Assembly (NCBI GenBank): GCA_032433765.1
Contig: JAVIAB010000092.1
Coordinates: 106,384,279 to 106,448,278, forward strand
DNA: 64,000 bases
Direction of reading: 5' to 3'
DNA from: Megaustenia siamemsis
Lineage: Eukaryota > Mollusca > Gastropoda > Stylommatophora > Ariophantidae
Shown: positions 31,690 to 43,989 of the stretch, piece by piece
Position numbering within the stretch: position 1 is the stretch's first letter
Layout: every line of letters starts with the position of its first letter
The notes under the pieces: model-generated
The model's input: only the letters and a program-made list of their open reading frames with translations
The model's database searches: none
Told to the model about the DNA's origin: nothing
Made by a program: the position numbers and the translations under genes

Positions 31690-32260
31690 TCCCCAATATA
31701 CGACGGGGCGCTACGAAGTTATTCTCTGTCTTCTTCTTTGGCTTAACAAATCATTCTTGTTATGTTCTTATCGGTGCAGAAAAAACATGTTGCATGAAAT
31801 GGTAATAGTCGACTTATAACTGACTAATGGATTTTATTGAATCAAAGCTGACCAAGACGCGATAACCATCCTCACATGATAATCCCAAAAACAAGCTACT
31901 CGACCTTCCCAATAGAGTGTGGATTAAATAGGTAAAATTCTCAACCCCCAAAAATATTTCGTGATGAACCCGGTACATCTGATCGAAAAGCACAAATGTG
32001 ACAGCCACGTGACACAGCATGCCATATGTCATATTTTGGGCCAGCGACAAAGAAGAAGATGTCATTATGTTTCTATGCCCCAGAATAAATGGGATCATTC
32101 TCCTGCAATTTTCTGACACAAATTAATGCGGGCCATGTGTCTGAGCAGCTTTCAGTCCACAGTAATTAGTATCACAGACTGCAGACTAGATGAAGAAAAC
32201 ACGCTGAGAGAAAAAGAACTTGTTGTAGATTAATATTTGAGACATGGGGAGTGAGACATG
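31690..32260. other. no gene recognised
   Basis: A 101-codon open frame on the minus strand (32119-31814) has no recognisable motif. No repeat is apparent. Confidence 0.45.
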
Positions 32261-32262
32261 GT

Positions 32263-32590
32263 TATGGTTATGGAAGGTCCCGGTATCACTGCAAACGAAT
32301 TAAAATCCATAATTGCTCAACCACCCGTGTCAGTGGAATAATCCGAATTAGTATCTCATCTCCCAAACAAAGAAAGGTAGCTGCAGTCCCCATCATAACA
32401 GTCTCAGCACACGCAAAAAGACATAAGCGAAACTGCACAGAAAGTGAACACAGCCATCTGTTCTCCGTCATACGAATTCATCGTAAGCTATCGGAATATC
32501 GAAACACGATCAAAACGGATGAAACGCACAGCTCACGGTGTGCACAAAGAACTTAACTCAGTAGCTCCTGCAGCAAGCCGGACTTGGAAT
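32263..32590 (+). repeat. interspersed repeat R5, copy 1
   Basis: About 330 bp align closely with 51521-51850 in the same orientation. Shared stretches include GGTATCACTGCAAACGAATT, AAAATCCATAATTGCTCAAC and ACACAGCTCACGGTGTGCAC. It carries no long conserved frame. The second copy is preceded by a tRNA-like head, so this may be a 5'-truncated SINE. Confidence 0.85.
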
Positions 32591-32964
32591 GTGAGGAAAC
32601 TGCAACATGGAACATTTTTCAGACAGCCTTTAACGTTTCCTGCCACCTATCCGCCATATTGACCGGAAGTTCCAGTGAGACATTTGATATGTTTCTCACA
32701 CCCCCCCCCCCCTTTTTAGTAGTAAATAATATACTTTGGACAGTGAAGGATTGTATTGAAGTTTTTAGTTTCCCAGTGTTGAAAGTAATTTCACTCTCTC
32801 CAGTCGACTTAACTGAAAAAGGAATAGGTACTTGGCTCAATGGATTGGGGCTAGGGAGGGTAATGACAGCGAGGAAAAGCACTGGCCCCAATCTCCAAAT
32901 GTTGTGGCCTAGTAAAGTGAACAATTGTTTCATTTCCCTAACCGAAGACATCTATTCCCTAAGA

Positions 32965-33145
32965 CAAGTAAAGATTCACTTCACGTCCTAATGGACCTAT
33001 GGGAAGGAATATGTGATCATCTTTTCTATGACCACGGCATATTTTTGATGATGTGGTCGATATCACACCAGGTCGCTTTTATTTCACAGAAAAATATTTT
33101 TAGAGGCTGAGTGAACCCCGGAGTTTTGTCGGTCCGGAAAAAAAT
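32965..33145 (-). mobile_element. old, diverged SINE-1
   Basis: The order of AAGTAAAGATT, a weak GGAATATG, CTATGACCA, GATGATGTGGTCGATAT, TTTCACAGAAAAAT and GGCTGAGTGAACCC matches SINE-1 on the minus strand. Identity is low compared with other copies, so it is an older insertion. Confidence 0.65.
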
Positions 33146-33474
33146 CAGTCACTTCTGGGAATTGAATTCTGACCCTTCTTACCATTGAAAGAATAGACAG
33201 CAATGCAATAAAGACAGGTCGGAAGGTACTCAGTCACTTATATAAAGAAAACAAGCTAGTGGCTCATGTAACTCACAGGTTACACACTTTCCAGATCTGT
33301 CGTCTCATCCAACATGACTCGAGTCTAATTCCTGTTCTCAAGATTACGCCAACATCAGTAGCTGTATCACTCTCTGAAGAAGAAAAAACCTCGTCAAACA
33401 TTTTTTTTAAATTAAGTGGACGTTGAAAGAAGAAAATAGAAAACAAAATAGAAGCCCTGGAGGTGTGAATGCAT

Positions 33475-33800
33475 CATTATTATCATCGTTTTTCGCTCAA
33501 CTAGAAGACGGCACATAGTGCGAAGTCATAGTTCTACATAACTAACGTTTTACTACTAGTTCTTGTAGGTCTTGGTTTCTTAGTCCCATGGTCGAGTCTT
33601 CCCTAGTAATTGTTCTGCATAACGTTACTCTTGGTCTGTCTTGTTTTCTTTTATCAGATGGTTTCAACCTGAGTACCTGATAGGGAAGTCTTTCTATACT
33701 CATTCTCAGCACATGACACATGTATTACCAACGCCTTCTTTATATTATACAGCTCGACATTTATTCCTGTTTAGATTGGACTAGATTTTCCGTTTCAGTA
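33475..33800 (-). mobile_element. LINE-E 3' end
   Basis: On the minus strand broken frames read like a LINE C-terminus (KKTRQTKSN, GKTRPWD, TKTYKN; one frame continues NQDLQELVV). The copy ends with ACTATGTGCCGTCTTC and an ATGATAATAATGATG tail. The GAAGACGGCACATAG end (plus strand) is the same as that of SINE-4 at 8349-8602. Confidence 0.55.
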
Positions 33801-33884
33801 ACAGTCGATGTTTTACGATGGTAGCTTGGTGGTCCTTCGATCAACAGTGCAGAGAAAGAAAGGAGAAAATAATGTCTCTATCTA

Positions 33885-34810
33885 TCTTTCGTTCGCCAGA
33901 AGTATTGTCTATATCTGTAATGTCGTTTCCTGTATAAATTTTACTGTCTTTTGTAATTCTTGCAGTCGTATAGTTTTGTCGATAGTGTTGTATCTATAGG
34001 CCAATGGATTTTCCTCAGTCTACTATAGTGCAGTCTTGAAGTATGTGTTCAGCAGTCTGGGGTGCCTGTCCACATGTACAAGTAGTTGAGGTGCCGATAT
34101 TAAATTTTGTATACATGTGACAATGGAGTCGATTGTGTCTTGTTCTGAGGCGTATAATGATAACTTGTTCATATCTATTCATATTATGAAAGGCATCCTG
34201 ATTTGGGGTTTGTGGTCCTCTGATTGATTTGATTATCTGTTTCTTATGATGGTATCTAACCGGTGTATCTAGTTGTGTACCTGTTGAACCTTCCTTTGCC
34301 AACTGATCTGCTTTCTCATTTCCTGGTATTCCACAGTGAGATGGGATCCACTGCAGGGCAACCCTGTGGTGCTTGCAGAGTTCAATCAATAAGGTCTGCA
34401 GATGTTGTAATTTTATGGATTGTAGTGCCTGGAGTACTGATCTTGCATCTGTCAAAAACACTACAGGCTGTGGACTAAGATTACTGTTCAGCAGTTTTTC
34501 TATTGCCAACTTGATTGCTTGTATTTCTGCATCATAATTGTGACAATATTTCCCTGTTGCTATTTTATTCATATTCCTAGTGTTATTTGGGTACTCTATA
34601 TATGCACCTGCTCCCCCATTCTTTACTGCATTCTGCGCTGATCGATCTGTATACACACTAATCCATAGGTCTTGTGGGTATTCTTCATCCAGGAAACTGA
34701 GTTACTGTTTTTGGCTGTAGACTATCTGTTCTTCTATGTCAACTATTCCATTCACTTCTGTCCGTATTTGTATTGATAATCCTATAATGTCTCTATCTTG
34801 AAACGGAATC
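33885..34810 (-). mobile_element. LINE with RNase H domain, 3' part
   Basis: This is the 3' part of an I/Ingi/Nimb/R1-like non-LTR element, judged from an RNase H domain followed by a CCHC-like cysteine motif. The open frame 34656-34015 holds the domain, and related sequence extends to about 34810 upstream and about 33885 downstream with stops. It is a different lineage from LINE-A to -D, none of which show RNase H here. Confidence 0.8.
34015..34656 (-). pseudogene. LINE RNase H domain fragment
   Basis: The 213-codon frame contains the RNase HI fold with the catalytic set Asp4 (YTDRSA), Glu44 (YDAEIQAI), Asp70 (FLTDARS) and Asp117 (GNEKADQLA), plus His107 in WIPSHCGIPGNEKAD. The usual Gly after YTD is Arg here. 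The C-terminus has CTCGQAPQTAEHILQDC, a metal-binding-like motif common at the end of such LINE proteins. The enzyme would remove RNA during reverse transcription. The start shown is only the first Met after a stop; the real protein extends upstream. Confidence 0.85.
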
Positions 34811-34834
34811 CTGGATTGATAGAAGAAAGAAATA

Positions 34835-35090
34835 ATTTGGCGGACAGGGACGAAAACAAATGATAATATTTTCAAACTTGAGAAAATGAAGAACTACTCA
34901 ACACACTTCGAACAAGACAAAGTTAATGCTTTGGACAATAAAGAGAAACAACAACATGTTGAAAATCATCTTGGAAGGGAAGATATACGGTAAATAAGGT
35001 AGATGGAGACGACTAAAGTAGACTGACAGCATCAACAGGTGGATAGGAGAATCTATGATAGCGTACACTGTCAATACAGGACAAAATGAT
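34835..35090 (+). mobile_element. LINE-B-like 3' fragment, diverged
   Basis: Broken frames read RTTQHTSNKTKLMLWTIKRNNNMLKIILEGKIYGK, the order of the LINE-B C-terminus (RELLSTIQTRQMRFLGHVKRH, LKVILEGKIQGK). No tail or duplication is clear, and a (CA)n run follows at about 35115-35150. Confidence 0.6.
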
Positions 35091-35151
35091 GACTATTTTC
35101 GATGGAGACAGCAAGTCCACACAGACACACACACACTCGCACACACACACA

Positions 35152-35409
35152 TGGGAGCTGCGATAGCTCAGTGGTTAGTGAACTGGTCTACAATGGACAA
35201 GAGGTCGGGTTCGATATTGATCGATGGCTTCCAGGTTCACCCAGCCTTCAGTGGGTACCGGATTTTTTTCTGGGAAAGTATAGCGACACAGGCGTAATGC
35301 CGACTACATTAGGCCAAAAATCATGTGCTGAAGGTCTGTAAAAATTATGGTCACCAACACCATATTTCCCTATACGCCACTTGGCGTAACGGGGCTCTTA
35401 ACTTTACTT
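35152..35409 (+). mobile_element. SINE-1, near full length
   Basis: It begins GAGCTGCGATAGCTCAGTGG (A-box), has a B-box GGTTCGATATTG (mutated end), and ends GTAACGGGGCTC and TTTACTT. LINE-A has inserted into its 3' tail at 35420, so the SINE is older than that LINE-A. Confidence 0.92.
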
Positions 35410-35420
35410 ACTATATATAT

Positions 35421-35982
35421 TAACCTCAGATGGTAGGTGTACAACAAAGGTGAGATGCAGAATGGCTCAGGCAAAAGCAGCTTTCCAAAAAAAATTAGGA
35501 AGATACTATGCAATCCATTTTTGACAAAAGAAACAAAAAAGAGTTCTTAAATGTTATGTAGAGCCAGTTTTAACATATGGATGTGAATCATGGACAATAG
35601 GACAACAGACAAGAAAATCACTGGAGGCTGTAGAAATGTGGTTTTACAGAAGAATGTTGAGAATACCATGGACAGCTAAGAAGAGTAATGAAAACGTTCT
35701 GAAAGCGGCCAAAGCAAAAAGAGAGCTAATTTCCAATATTAGGAAGAAACGATCACAATTTTTTGGCCATGTAATGAGAAGAGAACAACTGGAATATATT
35801 GTAACAACTGGGAAAATTGAGGGACGAAGACATAGAGGGAAGCAAAGAGAAAAGATACCAGACAGCTTGAGAGAATGGCTTGGCAGTAGGTCAACAACAG
35901 AAATGATAAATAACTGTCGTGATCGAAAGTTGTGGAGAGATATGATCACCTACGCCAGCAGGTCTGGTACTTTATGATGATG
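35421..35982 (+). mobile_element. LINE-A, 5'-truncated
   Basis: The copy runs from the TSDGR-like region (AACCTCAGATGGTAGG) through ILCNPF, YVEPVLTYGCESWTIGQQ, FYRRMLRIPWTAKKSNENV, FFGHVMRREQLEYIVTTGK and REKIPDSLREWLG to a GATGATG tail. Target-site duplication ACTATATATAT is at 35410-35420 and 35983-35993. A 113-codon part (35636-35977) is open. No RT catalytic motif is included. Confidence 0.9.
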
Positions 35983-35984
35983 AC

Positions 35985-35993
<9 letters not shown>

Positions 35994-36017
<24 letters not shown>

Positions 36018-36021
36018 TTAT
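35994..36021 (+). repeat. (TATG)n microsatellite
   Basis: Short TATG run directly after the LINE-A duplication. Confidence 0.85.
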
Positions 36022-36119
36022 GTATCTATGTATACATGTATCAATCAAGTAATAAGGTTTCCCACAAAACATTACATACAGGTTCCTCGACATAAATCTA
36101 TCAGTTTATGCAGTAAACA

Positions 36120-36362
36120 AAGTGCCTGTCACGCCAAGTGGCGTATAAGGAAATATGGTGTTAGGGACCATAATTTTTACAGACCTTCGGCACATGATTT
36201 TTGGGGTAATGTGGTTGGTGTTACGCCCGTGCCGCTTTACTTTCCCAGAAAACAATCCGCTACTCATTAAAGACTAGATGAACCTGGAAGCCGTCAATCA
36301 GGATCGAACCCGACATCTTGTCCTTTGTAGTCCAGTTCACTAACTACTGAGCTATCGCGGCT
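36120..36362 (-). mobile_element. SINE-1, near full length
   Basis: On the minus strand it starts TAGCCGCGATAGCTCAGTAG (A-box) with a B-box GGTTCGATCC and ends GGCGTGACAGG. Target-site duplication was not resolved. Confidence 0.9.
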
Positions 36363-37790
36363 AGTTCATGCAGACCAAAACGTTAACCGTAGTTCCTGAC
36401 AAAGTGTCCGTACTCTCAGCCTAAACAGATGTGCAGTTCTCACCTGTGTGAACATTAAACAAACGGTCGAGTTCAATATCTGATCTCCTGTATTGCCTTT
36501 ATCTGCTTGTTATTTCTCGTGTAATGAACGCTTGATAGTTTTGATTGCATTATCTCGAGAGTATAACTAATGTTACCATTTCGTTATGATATCGCTAGAA
36601 AACACGAAATATTAAGCCTCATCATTATGATGGGTGTAGCTCTAGCGCTTCATCTTGATACGTGGTAACCATTCACTGTGTGTTTTACACAGCATGAGTG
36701 TCAATCTAAAGATGTCTCGCCCATATTTCCATCACAAAAACTTCATCAACCTTAGGCCTCCATTCGCCTCAGACCGACACATCAGCCAGTAGCTGGTGAG
36801 CCTTGTGATATTTTGTATGGCAACAACAAAGTTCCCCCAACTTCGTCCAGTGCCCACTCATCGCATAGTGTCCCGTGTCTGGCCAACATTATTCATCTCT
36901 TTTTTCTACTGCTTCACCAAGTTGTTCTTGGTCCGTCTCCTCTAGAGTACAACGCATAACAGTTTATTGTGATTTTCCTGGATCTTTCAGAACATATCCT
37001 ATTCCACAACCTCATGCCGTAAGATATAACTAAGAAAGTTTGGAGTCTTCGGCTGTCCCCACTCGAGTAGGAAGTGCACGGAGTGACCTTGTCAACAAAA
37101 TTTACCGATGCATTTTGGAAATGCTGTGACAAGTGGTAGAACGGATATGGTAAATTCCTGACTGCAAAGAAATTGGATCATATAAAATAGAAGAGTTCCA
37201 TAGCCTGAACGTTATCGCGGAACGCATCTCCTCTTGGCTGTACATTTTGGGCACTTCGTGATTCCCGATTATATTTTGCCACAACACTGAGAATTATCCA
37301 CATCCAGATTGAATAAAAGAAAGTCTTGAAGTATCAGCTTCGTTTTCCGAAGTTCTCTAGTTTGAAATCCATATAGAAATCCATATAGAAATATAACACT
37401 ACATACACTAAACTACACTTGATACATATACGATATACATTATAATTCGACTCTTCACATCGTCGAACACTCCATATAGTGTCCTGATACTGACACTAGT
37501 GAGTACATTAACTATTTTTCTCATGTTGTATCATCGAGATGCTTCTGATGCGGAATTTGTACGGTTCATGTATGCAGCTCCAATGTGTGCCTACATTTAA
37601 ACGAATAGTTTTATCTTATTCATGAGTATGTCGAAGATGAATATAATGCCTAAAGCAGCTGCCATACTAGTCTATTCTCCATATTTATCTGAGTCTTCGC
37701 TAAAGAAGTTCCTTATCTACTTTCTGTGGGTGAAGAAACTGACAAAATGCGGGTCTTTAAGTGGATTACCGTTACCTACATTCTAAGAAG
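36363..37790. other. no gene recognised
   Basis: About 1.4 kb without a supported frame or repeat. A short tandem of CCATATAGAAAT occurs at about 37369-37391. Confidence 0.45.
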
Positions 37791-37794
37791 GTTG

Positions 37795-37960
37795 TTTCTA
37801 TCTATTGTCATTTCGAGCGGAAAAAGGCACAAAGAGCAGAAATTCGAAACTTTGAAAGTCCAGTGATTTGTGCTATTAAGGGTCAGACTTTGCACAGGAG
37901 TCACATTGTTATCTTGCCACACGTCCCCCTTCTCTGAGCGAGCCTCTTAATCATGGACTG
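37795..37960 (-). repeat. SINE-4-related diverged copy
   Basis: CTATCTATTGTCATTTCGAG and the following GGAAAAAGGCACAAAGAGCAG resemble the corresponding end of SINE-4 at 8349-8400, and GAGCGAGCCTCTTAATCATG resembles its inner part. It is diverged. Confidence 0.5.
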
Positions 37961-38311
37961 CTGTTGTTGCTGCTCGGCATGGGTTTTTTTTTTTTTTTAG
38001 TGTTACTCTAGGTCGGCCACTTTTTTTTTACTCTCTATTTCCCATTTGACAGCTTGCTTTGAAATTGAAGGCTGATTGCTTGCACTCTGGATGACTAGCA
38101 GTCTTGTGTTCATGTTTGACCTCCGGTGCTTGATCGTAATCATTCTTCTCTTTTCGTTCTAGTTTTCCGCCACTTCACTTTTGCTACTCCGTTCACAGAC
38201 CACGTCATCCTTTCTTCTGCATTGTTCTACCTATTTGAGTGTTGTGCACACAAGGAGGTTGACTTTGTCGTCACTGAATTCAGTGCATTTGTAACATTAC
38301 TTGGGCCCTTT

Positions 38312-39690
38312 AACGCTGATTTAATTTATAACCGCAACGACACTCTTTCTGGTCTAGTTGATCTTCTGGCAATCATCATGCTCTAACGCTGATTTAATTT
38401 ATAACCGCAACGACACTCTTTCTGGTCTAGTTGATCTTCTGACAATCATCATGCTCTAACGCTGATTTAATTTATAACCGCAACGACACTCTTTCTGGTC
38501 TAGTTGATCTTCTGGCAATCATCATGCTCTAACGCTGATTTAATTTATAACCGCAACGACACTCTTTCTGGTCTAGTTGATCTTCTGACAATCATCATGC
38601 TCTAACGCTGATTTCATATATAACGACAAAGACACTCTTTCTGGTCTAGTTGATCTTCTGGCAATCATCATGCTCTAACGCTGATTTCATTTATAACCAC
38701 AAAGACACTCTTTCTAGTCTAGTTGATCTTCTGGCAATCATTATGCTCTAACGCTGATTTAATTTATAACTACAAAGACACTCTTTCTGGTCTAGTTGAT
38801 CTTCTGACAATCATCATGCTCTAACGCTGATTTCATTTATAACCACAAAGACACTCTTTCTGGTCTAGTTGATCTTCTGGCAATCATCATGCTCTAACGC
38901 TGATTTCATTTATAACCACAAAAACACTCTTTCTGGTCTAGTTGATCTTCGGCAATCATCATGCTCTAACGCTGATTTCATTTATAACCACAAAGACACT
39001 CTTTCTAGTCTAGTTTATCTTCTGACAATCATCATGCTCTAACGCTGATTTCATTTATAACCCCAAAGACACTCTTTCTGGTGTAGTTGATCTTCTGACA
39101 ATCATCATGCTCTAACGCTGATTTCATTTATAACCACAATGACACTCTTTCTAGTCTAGTTGATCTTCTGACAATCATCATGCTCTAACGCTGATTTCAT
39201 TTATAACCACAATGACACTCTTTCTAGTCTAGTTGATCTTCTGACAATCATCATGCTCTAACGCTGATTTCATTTATAACCACAATGACACTCTTTCTAG
39301 TCCAGTTGATCTTCTGACAATCATCATGCTCTAACGCTGATTTCATTTATAACCCCAAAGACACTCTTTCTAATCTAGTTGATCTTCTGGCAATCATCAT
39401 GCTCTATGCGCTGATTTCATTTATAACCGTAAAGATACTCTTTCTGGTCTAGTTCTTTTTCTGACAATCATCATGCTCTAACGCTGATTTCATTTATAAC
39501 CACAAAGATACTCTTTCTGGTCTAGTTGATCTTCTGGCAATTATCATGCTCTAACGCTGATTTCATTTATAACCACAAAGATACTCTTTCTGGTCTAGTT
39601 GATCTTCTGGCAATCATCATGCTCTAACGCTGATTTCATTTATAACCACAAAGATACTCTTTCTGGTCTAGTTGATCTGTTTGTTACGGA
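38312..39690 (+). repeat. 73-bp minisatellite, about 19 units
   Basis: The unit runs AACGCTGATTTCATTTATAA, CCACAAAGACACTCTTTCTG, GTCTAGTTGATCTTCTG, ACAATCATCATGCTCT. The first four units are a near-identical subtype with AACCGCAACGAC; later ones drift. One single-base insertion and one deletion change the period locally (about 39410 and 38950). Confidence 0.95.
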
Positions 39691-39699
39691 TATCTTTGT

Positions 39700-40345
39700 T
39701 GTCTTGCTAATTTGCATATTTCATCAACATTACCTGTATATAATTTCTTTACCGACTTTTTTTCCTATGCTACATTCAAACTGATTACAAGAATTTATAG
39801 TTTACATTTATTATGAAAATCGAATATTTAACACTAAAAAGGTTACTATTCACCCATTAATATATATTTTTCATTAATCACTTAGGAAATATCGAATACC
39901 AAAATTGATGATTTTTTTTGTATTTTGTGTTTGAACTGTTAACATAGATAAACTGTCACAGATATTAAAATAAAGCATAGTGCAAGGTATTCACCAATAT
40001 CTCGAAAACGTTTCCTTGCCCCTTCATAATGGCGGCACTCTGTAACGAAGTGTTTCAAATCGTCCACTCTCTCAACACATCCAGCAATATGTGCCATACA
40101 AAGCATACATGCCCGACTCAGTGAGTTTCACGACTTCAGGTTACGACTGTGTCATACGTTACCACCTGCAATTATTTCGATCCTCGGTAATTTCAGACCA
40201 ACGTTAATGAAGTATTTACATCCAATACTTTGCGTGTCCTTGTAGATCGTGTTTCACGAACACAAACTAAACCTAACATAGTGAGTCGCATTAAATTGAG
40301 TGAAAAATTGCTTTATTTTCCTGCAGTTGATTTTCTTTTTTTTTA
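39700..40345. other. no gene recognised
   Basis: AT-rich non-coding sequence; no supported feature. Confidence 0.45.
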
Positions 40346-40349
40346 GATA

Positions 40350-40770
40350 TTCTAGTTCCATGCCTGCTGGCACAAATTACCATAACTCTTTACAACTTTC
40401 GTCTCTAACTTGTAATCAATTTTGCGTATAATTTACTATCATGCCATTTTCTAAAGCTGTCTGATGTCATGTGTTCTTTGTGCCTATCTCATCTTCCCTC
40501 GATTGTTCCACATTTGTACCATATGTCCATTACAGTCCAAAAAGTGGCCATTTGTTCATGATCTTGCAACAAGCTTTTCATTCCGTTTTGGGTTCTTTTA
40601 AAATATCTTCACTATTATCTATAGCTGCCTGGGGTATTCTCATAACTCTTCAGTAAAACCACATCTCTTTGGCATCCAAAGATGTTTTTTTCTGATCATC
40701 CATGTTTAACTACCATATGTCAGAACTGTATATTGTGGTAAAGGACTTGTTTTTTTTAAACTCTTATTGA
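40350..40770 (-). mobile_element. LINE-A-like old copy
   Basis: Minus-strand broken frames follow the LINE-A C-terminus: a MWFY-like start, RIPQAAI, EDILKEPKTE, then SDSFRKWHDSKLY and ASRHGT. Many stops and substitutions make it an old copy. The CATCAT-type tail is not preserved. Confidence 0.6.
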
Positions 40771-40774
40771 CAAT

Positions 40775-41690
40775 GATGGACAGTGTTATATCTTTTCTTT
40801 TACTCTTAAAAATAATGTTTTTGCTGGCCTATTCTGTCGTTGACAACGATGGACTGCATGTTATATCGGTTTTTTATTTTTTTATTTTGGGGATTTACTG
40901 CCTTTGCTGAGCTGTTCTATCACTGATTAAAAAAAAGACGATATGAAATCTTCCTTTCACTATTAAAAATAATACCTTTGCTTCGCTGTTATACATGCCT
41001 CCCCTACAGTAAAACATTGTCACATGACTGTTCTATCGTGTCTGACTTAGCGTATGGATCATTATCTGGTGATCAACAACGTGATTACCGTGGCAGTCTC
41101 TATTCTACACTACTGAATCATCAGCGGTACAACATCTGAATTATTGGTTTCCTAGGTAAGTGAATTATTAAAACTTGACCTGTTTATTCCAGACAATGAA
41201 TCGGCTGTCTAAACCATAGCGGACGGCATAGAACAACATTACTGTAACGGCAGCTAGAGAATTACATTTATCTAAAATTGTATTCATGGGTACCTGATAT
41301 TTGTTATTTAAAGCAGGACTTTTCATCCGACAAGATTTCATTATTTTCTTTCTCTCCATCTCCTCTCAATCTTCACCAACAAGATTTCTTCAATCTTGAA
41401 ATTAAAAATGTCGACGGAAAATCACGAAACTTTCAGCTTTCACCACAATTATGATATTTATATTAATTACCAGATAATTCTGATATTTATATTAATTACC
41501 AAACAATTCTGACATTTATATTAGTTACCACAGAATTGTGATATTTATATTAATTACCAAACAGTTTTATATAATTTGTAGATCTGTCTAACCGTTATTC
41601 TAGTATAAATCTATTAAATTATAAAGTATTACATGTGATTTATAATACGCGGAAAAATCTACAAATAACAACAACCTAAGTCTCAGTATC
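40775..41690. other. no gene recognised
   Basis: Non-coding, with three related segments of about 45 bp (ATATTTATATTAATTACC) near 41450-41565 forming a short tandem repeat. Confidence 0.5.
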
Positions 41691-41694
41691 GTTT

Positions 41695-42800
41695 TCTTTT
41701 CTTCCTAATATGCCTCTCAGCATTTAGTGGAAATATAATTTGCGGTCTTTTGCTCTTCTCTTGGCCCCTCCTGTTATGTTTGATAAAGTTTCTAATATTC
41801 CATCAATTGATCTTTTTTCGAGGTCAACCCTTGGGTCTGGTGTTTTCGCAAAGTTTATTGAAGGCTCTTTTGTGTTGTGTTTTTATCTTTCTTCCTATCA
41901 CGTGTCCAAAACATTTTATCTGTTGTGTCTTTATGTATTATATGACGGGGTTTCTTAGCTTTTATCCCAGTTCTTCATTTCAGATCATATCTCTCAGGCT
42001 GTTTCCTGTCATTCGCCTAACATATTTCATCTCTGTAGAGGTTATTTTTCTTATTGTTCTTGCATATAGGGTCCAGGACTGGTATTGGTAGCAAAACGTT
42101 GGGATGAAGATTGTATTGTAAAGAGCCCGTTTTACCTCTAATAGTGCGAGTTACTTCCTTATAAGACAATAGTAGTGATAGCTGTCCAAAGACTTGACAA
42201 GCTTTGTTGCATTTTGAGTCTATTTCTGCTGTTTGTGAATTCATGTTTTTGAAATTTTTTAAATTGTCGTTAATCACTAGACTTCCTACATATTTAAATT
42301 CATGTGCTTGTTTAGTTTACTGTCGTCTATGGTTATTTTGATGTTCTGTTTCTCTTTTATGATATTCATGACATTAGTTTTGTTCATGTTGTATTTTGTG
42401 CTTATGTTGTTAAATCCATTTTTAAGTGTTCTTGTCTTCTATTTTTCCATGTATAAGTTACCGATCGTCTGTGAATAGAAGCACGTTAATCTCCTCTGTC
42501 TTCGATGGGTTGGCTAACTAATATATGTGGTCTTTGTAAGTAATAGACAACAGAGGAGATAGTAACCCCTAACTCCTGATCTAACTTCAAAGTGATCTGT
42601 GTAGCCAGTTACTGTTCTGACTGTGCAGGTGCTGTAGATGTAGAGACTTTTAATTAGGTTGGTTAGATGTTGGCTTACCCCAAAAACTGTTAGCTTCCCT
42701 CATAGTTTCTCTCTGTTTACAATATCGAATGCGTTTTATTGGTTAATGAAAGTTGTGTACAAATTTTGGTTGTATTCTGTCGTCTTTTCTGGTAGTTGCT
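41695..42800 (-). mobile_element. LINE-C, left arm of an inverted pair
   Basis: On the minus strand broken frames give RT to C-terminus: AFDIVNRE, SGVRG and LLSPLL, a FTDDR catalytic-box relic, EFKYVGSLVIND, CNKACQVFGQLSLLLSYKE, NLYRDEICKTNDRK. It faces the plus-strand copy at 42865-43985 head to head. Stops and frameshifts are frequent. Confidence 0.8.
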
Positions 42801-42864
42801 TTAGGGTTAATAGTATGTCAGTAGACGCTCTATTTTTTTTCTATTCACCTTAAAATAGCATTCA

Positions 42865-43985
42865 GAAAAAAACGACAGAACACAATCAAAATTTGTACAT
42901 AGCTTTCACTGACCAGGAAAAAAATATTCGAAAGAGTAATTAGAGAACAACTGTGGGAGATACTAACAACATACGGTGGAAACCAAAACATAACCAAACT
43001 AATTAAATTCTCTACATCAACAGCAGCTGTAGACAGTCAGAACAGCACCAGGCTACACAGACCACTTCGAAGTTAGATCAGGAGTAAGACAGGGGTACGT
43101 ACTATCACCGATTCTGTTTACTACACATATGAACTATATATGCAAGTTAGTCAACCCGACAGTTAGAGGAGATCATCGAGATTTTATTTGCAGACGATCG
43201 GGCCCAAATACATGACAAAATAGAAGACCTACAAAAAACACTTTAAAATAAACTCAACAGCACAGGCACAAAATACAACATGAAAATCACCATAACAGAA
43301 GTCATGAATGTCGCAAAAGAGAAAACAGAACATCAACATAACTATAGAAGGCAGACAACTAAGACAAGTAGAATAATTTTAATATCCAAGAAGTCTAGTG
43401 ACTAACGGCAGTTCACAAAAACAGAAATAGACTCAAGATGCAACAAAACTTGTCAAATCATTGGACAGCTATCACCACTATTGTCCAACAAGGAAACAAT
43501 TCTAGACGCAAAACGGTCACTTTACAATTCAATCTTCATCCCAACGTTGTGCTACCAATGCCAGACCTGGACACTAGATGCAAGAACAATAAAAAAAAAA
43601 AATAACCATTACCGAGATGAAGTGTGTAAGACGAATGACAGGAAACATAAGAGACATGATCAGAAATGAAGAACTGAGAAAAAGGCTAGAAATAATTCCC
43701 CCCCCCACCCCCAATTTAATATATAAAGAAACAACAGATAAAATGGTTTGGCTACGTGACAAGGCAGAGTGATCAAAACATAACACAACGAGCCTTAAAT
43801 AAACGTTGCGAGAACACCAGACCCAAGAATCGACCATGAAAAATATAGATCGACGGAATATTAGCAGCACTAGAAAGCATAACAGTTGCAGAGGCGAACA
43901 GAAGAGCTAAAGATCGCAAATTCTCCCTTGACGTTGAAAGGCAAATGCGGAAGGAAAGAAGAAGAAGATTTGAAATTCGCTGAAC
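42865..43985 (+). mobile_element. LINE-C, right arm of an inverted pair
   Basis: The plus strand gives the same region of LINE-C with different lesions: ATFDQ-like EKNIRKSN, RSGVRQGYVLSPILF, FADDR relic, IIGQLSPLLSNKETILDAKR, TLCYQCQTWTLDARTIK, ending near GCTGAACTG. The 42782-42860 spacer is short. Together the two arms make an inverted repeat over 2 kb long. Confidence 0.8.
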
Positions 43986-43989
43986 TGTA

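Noticed and set aside
29744..31805. Multiple overlapping cysteine- or leucine-rich repeat frames
   Set aside because: They follow the 32/33-bp arrays in every frame in turn and have no domain pattern.
31814..32119. 101-codon hydrophobic frame on the minus strand
   Set aside because: No motif, no neighbouring exon signals and no repeat support; its length is compatible with chance.
38312..39690. Possible CRISPR-like array
   Set aside because: The 73-bp units are contiguous with no unique spacers, and the setting is a eukaryotic genome; it is a minisatellite.
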